DNA from: Manihot esculenta
Lineage: Eukaryota > Streptophyta > Magnoliopsida > Malpighiales > Euphorbiaceae
Direction: 5' to 3'
Length of the DNA stretch: 64,000 bases
Assembly (NCBI RefSeq): GCF_001659605.2
Contig: NC_035164.2
Coordinates: forward strand, 8,791,038 to 8,855,037
The notes beneath the pieces were generated by a model that made no database searches, was not told where the DNA came from, and saw only the letters and a program-made list of their open reading frames with translations. The number at the start of each line of letters is the position of its first letter. Positions within the stretch are counted from its first letter, which is position 1. Made by a program: the position numbers and the translations under genes. Positions 59,123 through 64,000 of this stretch are shown here, one piece after another.

Positions 59123-60142
59123 CCCCCACACCTAAGTTCTTACTTGTCCTCAAGAAAAAGACAATCTAGTCAATCAAAACCCCCTTCTCTATGATTTGTA
59201 TCCACTTAACTTACTACTCTAGACTCCTTAATTGAAACATTACAGTGTTGTGTACATGCACTAAAGTCATCCCTCCTTTCCTTGTTTCCTTTTCCTCAAA
59301 GTTGTTAAGAGTTGCCTTCTTTAAGGGAGAGAGAGTGAGTTTATATATCCATTCATGCACAAATTTTGTTTAATTTGACCATACAACTTTTGGAATGATA
59401 TGCCCTTGCCATTCTAGCACATTTTCATCTTTATGCACTTTTAATCTTGCTTGAAAAAGTCATCAACCTTTTTACGCGAATGTGCATATTTGTGATACCC
59501 ACCCCCGGTTACTTAGTTGGTCACTTGTTCAAGTGGCTACTAGCTTTGTTTGTGCCTTTAAATTTTTTGTTTTTTCTTTTTCTTCTTCTTTCTTCTTCCT
59601 TTTTTTTTATGATTTGATTGTCATGGTTTGGGCAAATCAAGACACAAATTGCTGCATAAGTCTTGCTTTATTACACACACAATTTCATATTCGTTAATGT
59701 CTCTGCTGAGTTATGTCATCCATCTAAACCACAATGAGTAGAAATATTTAATTTAAAAAGAAACTTTCAAAATGAATGCAACTCACTACAAGTGATTCAA
59801 TATAGGTTTTAATGAGTTGGAAAATCAATGGGGTCAAGAGAAAGAGGTTCATATAACTTGGCTGTCATGCTGAGTAAAGCATAAATTGTGAAATCTTGTG
59901 CATATGAGAGAAAATTTTTTTGGTAAGGCAAATATATGTATGCGTAAAGAGAAATATGTGTATATGTAAAGAGAAATAGATATGTTTTAAAACTAAAACT
60001 GCATGTACAGTAAAACAACATAAAAATATTCAAAAATAATACATCCCCACACCTATCCTAGTCATTGTCCTCAATGCAAAAGATTGAAATCAAGAGAAAG
60101 GGACTTCCTAGGATGTGGATTTGAGCAAATCCAGTGGCCAAA
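59123..60142 (-). other. 3' untranslated region of the non-autonomous element
   Basis: The purine tract complement (CCCCCACACC) adjoins the LTR. A second CCCCACACC with the TTGTCCTCAA context is at about 60044-60075, as in the 25092 element near 31070-31110. A pyrimidine-rich stretch is at 59560-59610. No coding signal was seen. Confidence 0.65.
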
Positions 60143-61197
60143 TCAAGGGTGCTGGTGGCCTCTAGGCAGAAAATGATCAACTAACAATTGCAGCATGCCT
60201 TCCATATGCAGAATTCTAGTCTCAATTCTGTCTAGTTGTGCATCTGTGAAGGGATGTGGTGGTGCATCATCTGGTGTGTCTACTACAGTTTTGGTTGTCG
60301 CTTGGGACACTTCAGCCTGTATTGCTGCATTCTTTCGAAACACACGCTCATGGCATGGTACCACTGGCCTTGCAGGTGTAAGAGAAAAAATACCACTAAC
60401 CTTGCGAAGCAACCTTATGTCATCTAAGACACACAAATCCAATAGGGTTGGTTCACTGGCCTAATGAAGGTCAGTCTACTCAGGATGAAAAATATTCAAA
60501 TTAACAGCAAGCAGAGTAATAACATGGCCAAGAATGAGTAGATGGTGATAAGACAGAATGCCAAAAATCTGTGTAGCAAACCAGAATCCGAAATTAATTC
60601 TTTTCTTAATCACCATACTCCAGGGAATATAAAGTTCAGTCTTGGTTAGTATATTTGATGCATCCTTGCATCCAGAAAAAGTATAGGCTAGAAAACTTTG
60701 CAAGTATTTCAAGCAAGGATTGCATAAATATAAGTCTTTGGATTTGGTGGGAGAGTATGAATCAGGAGGGTTGTCACACAGTTCAACATATGCAGCAGTA
60801 GCATCAAAATCATTAGGGAAGTCACAGATAGCATTTTGGGAACCAAACCCCAGTGCAGAAGCGAATTTAGACATGGACATGTAGAAATGATGTCGTATTA
60901 GTCTAAAATTGACTATATCAGGTGTGTGCATAGTGAGCATAGCAGTTTTTTCAAAGAAGAAAGTGCAGAAGAACTCATGAACGAGTTATGTGAATGCAGG
61001 CATGTGTAAATGGAAGAATGAGCCCCAACCAATGCCATCAGTAAGAAGTTCTACTTCCTCCTGAATCCCTAATGCATCAAGCATCTCAAGGTGTAGAAAC
61101 TTACTTGGGATGTAAGGGAGGGAAGAGATAGTCTCATATCTGGCGCATTCTGCCTATTTATTGAACACCAGGGCCTTTGAAGCATAATCCATGGATG
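60143..61197 (-). pseudogene. ATHILA ORF-1-like gene, 3' part
   Basis: Minus-strand frame 60940-60476 and, after a stop in the same frame, 60442-60143. It includes LKYLQSFLAYTFSGC, TKTELYIPWSMVI and INFGFWFATQ, resembling the ATHILA ORF-1 / putative plant transposon protein families (L-W-x-M followed by G-Y/F-F-L-A). The function of that family is not established. 60941-61197 is related but full of stops. The 5' part is at 63326-63775. Confidence 0.6.
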
Positions 61198-61202
61198 GTG
61201 AT

Positions 61203-63325
61203 TGTAACGACCCGAAAATCGGACCGCTACCGGCGCTACGATTCAGATCGACTTAAGGTCGCCGGAACTCGTAGCAAGCCTATTATGCATCCTATGTACC
61301 TGATAAAATCCCACACATGATCATAAATTTTCATAAAAACTTAAACTTTTCATATACCAAGCTTGACCTGTGCATGCATCATAACTGTAAACATAAAAAC
61401 CCCATACTGGAGCCCTCATCAAATGCTCCAGTTGGGTCAACATCTCATACATCAAGCTTGGTTCAACATAACTTATCATTAAAACATTTACATAAAGATC
61501 ATGTACAAAAGAGATTTACAACACAGACTAGGGCCAAGCACAATTCTAATCCATTGATATTACATGTCCACTACTAGCCTATTACATGACATAGCCATTA
61601 CCCTTGTTGACCTCCTGCTATCTCTGACCCTGCAAACCTGGGGGTTAGGGGAAAGGGGTGAGCTACAAAAGCCCAGTGAGCAGAACAGTAAAAACAATTT
61701 AATTAAACATATACTTTTATGAAATGCATCACAATACAAACAATTCACATCACGGATGGACTGACCCAAAAATCCCTCTACTCTGTGCCCGGCCCTCAGT
61801 GGAGCTCCTCAGGACTTCTATTACATAACATAAGCTGTGTGCTAGGGGCGTAGTGCAGGCCACACCTGGTCTTTCCTGTACTTTGTGCCAAGGGCGTAGA
61901 ATGGCAGCCCTGGTCTTTCATTACATAACATAATATCTAGAGGGCTAATGGGTCGTCCTGTTGTCCATCCACACCAACAATAAATAATGCAATGCGTTAT
62001 ATTCGTGAATTCTAATGCAAACAACCTATTACATATCATGATGCATGAACATGCTTAAAACATTTGATTTCTCGAAATAAAAGATTAGTTTAGTTCTACT
62101 CACCTCTGGCTAACTCTGAACTAACTCTGAAACAGCTATCTCACTGCTGATCACCTCAGTTCCTCAGGTCCGACCCTACACAGGTGGACTCAAATGAGGG
62201 ACCAAACATACTTTATAAAGACTCTAAAAATCTCCCCAAAAACCCCTAAAACATCACCATAACATGCATAGAAAACTAACAAAGGAAGGCTGGACAGGGG
62301 ACTTTTGGCGACAGGTTCAGCGGCCGAAGGTCCCTACAGATCTGAAAATCAGGCACTTTCGGGGGCAAGGTTCGGCGGCCGAAATTCCTCCACAGATCCG
62401 AAAGTCAAGCACTTTCGAAGGTAGGTTCGGTGGCCGAAACTCCCCTCCAGAGCCGAAAGTCCAAACTTTCAGGGGCGAGTTTAGGTGGCCAAAGCTGCCT
62501 CCACAAGCAGGTTCGGCAGCCGAAACTGGCTTCGGCGGCCGAACCTGGGTTCTCCCGAAGGGCAGAACCCGATTCCGCCTCACTCATCCAGCCACCCAAA
62601 ACTTTCCAACTTGCATTCAACTATTCTAAAACATGCATAAACACTTATTCAAGCATATAGGGGCATAAAAGTAGCCTATACCCCAACAAACATCACATTT
62701 CTCATTAAACTAACATAAACCCTAACATTTTAGATCTATTCTAAACATGCATTAAACACCCTTAAAACCCCTTAAAGCTTACTTAAAACATAAAAGAAGG
62801 TGAGGATCTACGCTTACCTCTTGAAGATCGAGAGGAGAGGTGATCCAAACTTGGAGATTGGGAGAAATCGAGCTCCGGGGGTCTCCAAGCTTCAAAACTT
62901 TGATCTTAGCTCAAAAATCTTCAAAACAAAGTAAAACTCATCAAAAACTTCAAGGGATTGAAGAAAAACACAAAATCAACCACGGAAGAGCGAAATCTCA
63001 CCTATGCCCGAAAATAGAGAGAGAAAACTCGTCCATTTTCGGATATGGGGCCTTTTATAGGTGGCTGGCCAGACCACCTTCGGGGGCCAAAGGTGCTTCC
63101 GCAAGAGCCCAATGTTCGGCAGTCGAACCTGGCTTTTCCCTCCTTGGTCTTTTCTTTCAAAAATCAATTTCTTTCTTCATTAAAATCATAAAACATATAA
63201 AAAAATTTTATGAAAATCTTATTTTACCCTTCTAGAAGGCTCCGACGTCCGAGAAATTCCGGATTCCAATGGAGATTCCGCCGAAAAGTAGGAATTTCGA
63301 TGCCGGGGTCTAGCCGGGTATTACA
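61203..63325 (-). repeat. Tekay-type solo LTR in ORF-1
   Basis: This 2123-bp LTR reads TGTAACGACCCG...GGGTATTACA on the + strand. It is flanked by GTGAT (61198-61202) and ATGAT (63326-63330), a duplication with one mismatch. It is closely related to 16904-19223. The minus-strand TATA complement is at 63053-63060, dyads at 62300-62545 and 63075-63130, and tandem modules at 61785-61915. Confidence 0.92.
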
Positions 63326-63775
63326 ATGATTTGGGCAAATCACGGTTGGAGTTTGGGGTGATGTGTTCTTCAAAAGTTGTGGCTGGTCCGCTGGGGGAGG
63401 GCTCAATGCGGCACCTAGTGTTGGGACACCTAGATGAGGGCGTAGGTGCTAGGCGCTTCGGGCCGCATTTGTCTGAGGAAGGTAGTGTTGGCGATGGTGT
63501 GGCCTGAGGAGTCACTGTGTCACGGCCTGAGGTGCAAAGTGTGGCACTGTAGATGGCGCTCATGACTGGCGCTGATATGTATTGGTCACTAGTGGTGATG
63601 AAGTGCGCAGAGATGCTTCACCCATTGACCCAGTCTCGGCGATGATGTTCGTGATGGGTGGTGGGTTAACGATTGGCTCCTCGTCATTATCCGTGGGCAT
63701 GCATACTGGTTTAGGTAAGCCTAGTTGGCACCATTGGCCTGGATCAGAGGTAGCCACCATCTTCGTGCGCACCAT
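63326..63775 (-). pseudogene. ATHILA ORF-1-like gene, 5' part
   Basis: The minus-strand frame opens with MVRTKMVATSDPGQW at 63775. It shifts frame near 63560 and continues Pro/Ser/Thr-rich to the solo LTR. A basic MxRTK start is common for such ORFs. It includes a GATTTG-GG-CAAATC dyad at 63328-63341, right at the insertion point. Confidence 0.5.
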
Positions 63776-63866
63776 GCTTGTTTGTGTTGGCCTGAGAGAA
63801 AACTTAGGAAAGAAGGTAAAGGTGCAGTAGTGTAAGTAAAAGAAAATAAAAGAAACAATTTAAAGA

Positions 63867-64000
63867 TGTAATACCCGGCTAGACTCCGGTATCGGAATCC
63901 CTACCGTCCGGTGGGATCTCGGATGTTGAAAACCTCTAGAAGGGTAAAACCATGTTTTTATAAAATATTTTAATGTATTTTATGTTTTTAAGTAAAAAGG
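63867..64000 (+). repeat. Start of another Tekay-type LTR, + strand
   Basis: It begins TGTAATACCCGGC after AAAGA and follows the LTR start of the 2922/61203 families to the end of the window. Whether it is a solo LTR or a full element cannot be seen. Confidence 0.85.

Larger units (their letters stand above)
57589..63866 (-). mobile_element. Non-autonomous Athila-like element (ORF-1 only), 5' part
   Basis: Read on the minus strand: ORF-1-like gene (63775 leftward, interrupted by a solo LTR), 3' UTR, purine tract and LTR (57589-59122). No protease, RT, RNase H or integrase was seen. The LTR and 3' UTR signals (TTGAGGACAA, GGTGTGGGG) match the element at 25092-32482. The 5' end is beyond the window, and a Tekay LTR starts at 63867. 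Confidence 0.78.

Noticed and set aside
60195..60464. + strand frame opposite ORF-1
   Set aside because: No domain. The minus-strand frame has the ATHILA ORF-1-like signal.

Overview
This window is plant nuclear DNA made almost entirely of LTR retrotransposons. Evidence includes polyproteins with Ty3/Gypsy and Ty1/Copia domain order, primer-binding sites complementary to plant initiator-tRNA-Met or tRNA-Asp 3' ends, TG...CA-bounded LTRs with 5-bp target-site duplications (TSDs), and AT-rich spacers. A dicot is likely. A euphorb such as cassava or rubber tree would fit the LTR style, but this is an impression and not shown by the sequence. I found no convincing host protein gene, rRNA gene, tRNA gene or CRISPR array.

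Layout: (1) 1-1419 and 24594-25091 are two halves of one minus-strand Athila-like Gypsy remnant. They are split by a Copia element (Copia-1, 1420-24593, TSD TCCTT). (2) Inside Copia-1, a Tekay-type (chromovirus) LTR in + orientation entered the primer-binding site (TSD GTGGT). An intact minus-strand Tekay element (Tekay-1, 1650-aa polyprotein) entered that LTR. A stretch of Copia LTR plus Tekay LTR is then repeated 10,609 bp downstream, giving a chimeric or duplicated arrangement. A second Tekay solo LTR (16904-19223, TSD GTGCT) splits the Copia-1 gag. (3) 25092-32482 is an Athila-like element with gag, protease, RT and RNase H but no integrase. (4) 32483-41542 is a fused LTR plus a second Tekay element (Tekay-2) that kept part of gag and a collapsed pol, although its LTRs are almost identical. 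(5) 41543-42560 is an antisense Copia fragment, followed by 3.3 kb of AT-rich spacer. (6) 45867-49776 is a short, gag-less Copia element (Copia-2, TSD ATATC). (7) 49777-57588 is AT-rich DNA with local tandem duplications, a probable degenerate LTR, a 27-bp minisatellite, antisense Copia debris, and a 1.7-kb Copia LTR with its PBS and leader (Copia-3). (8) 57589-63866 is a minus-strand Athila-like non-autonomous element carrying an ATHILA ORF-1-like gene. It is split by a Tekay solo LTR (61203-63325), and another Tekay LTR starts at 63867 and runs out of the window.

The genes form no host pathway. The only apparently complete coding unit is the Tekay-1 polyprotein, and its 5' LTR has lost the promoter half. 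The most interesting signals are: clusters of short dyad motifs specific to each element family (TTCGGC-N-GCCGAA in Tekay LTRs; TGTTTG-GG-CAAACA and GATTTG-GG-CAAATC in two Athila-like families); conserved CCAGG...CCTGG tandem hairpin modules in Tekay LTRs; the chimeric duplication; and two apparently trans-mobilised defective elements.
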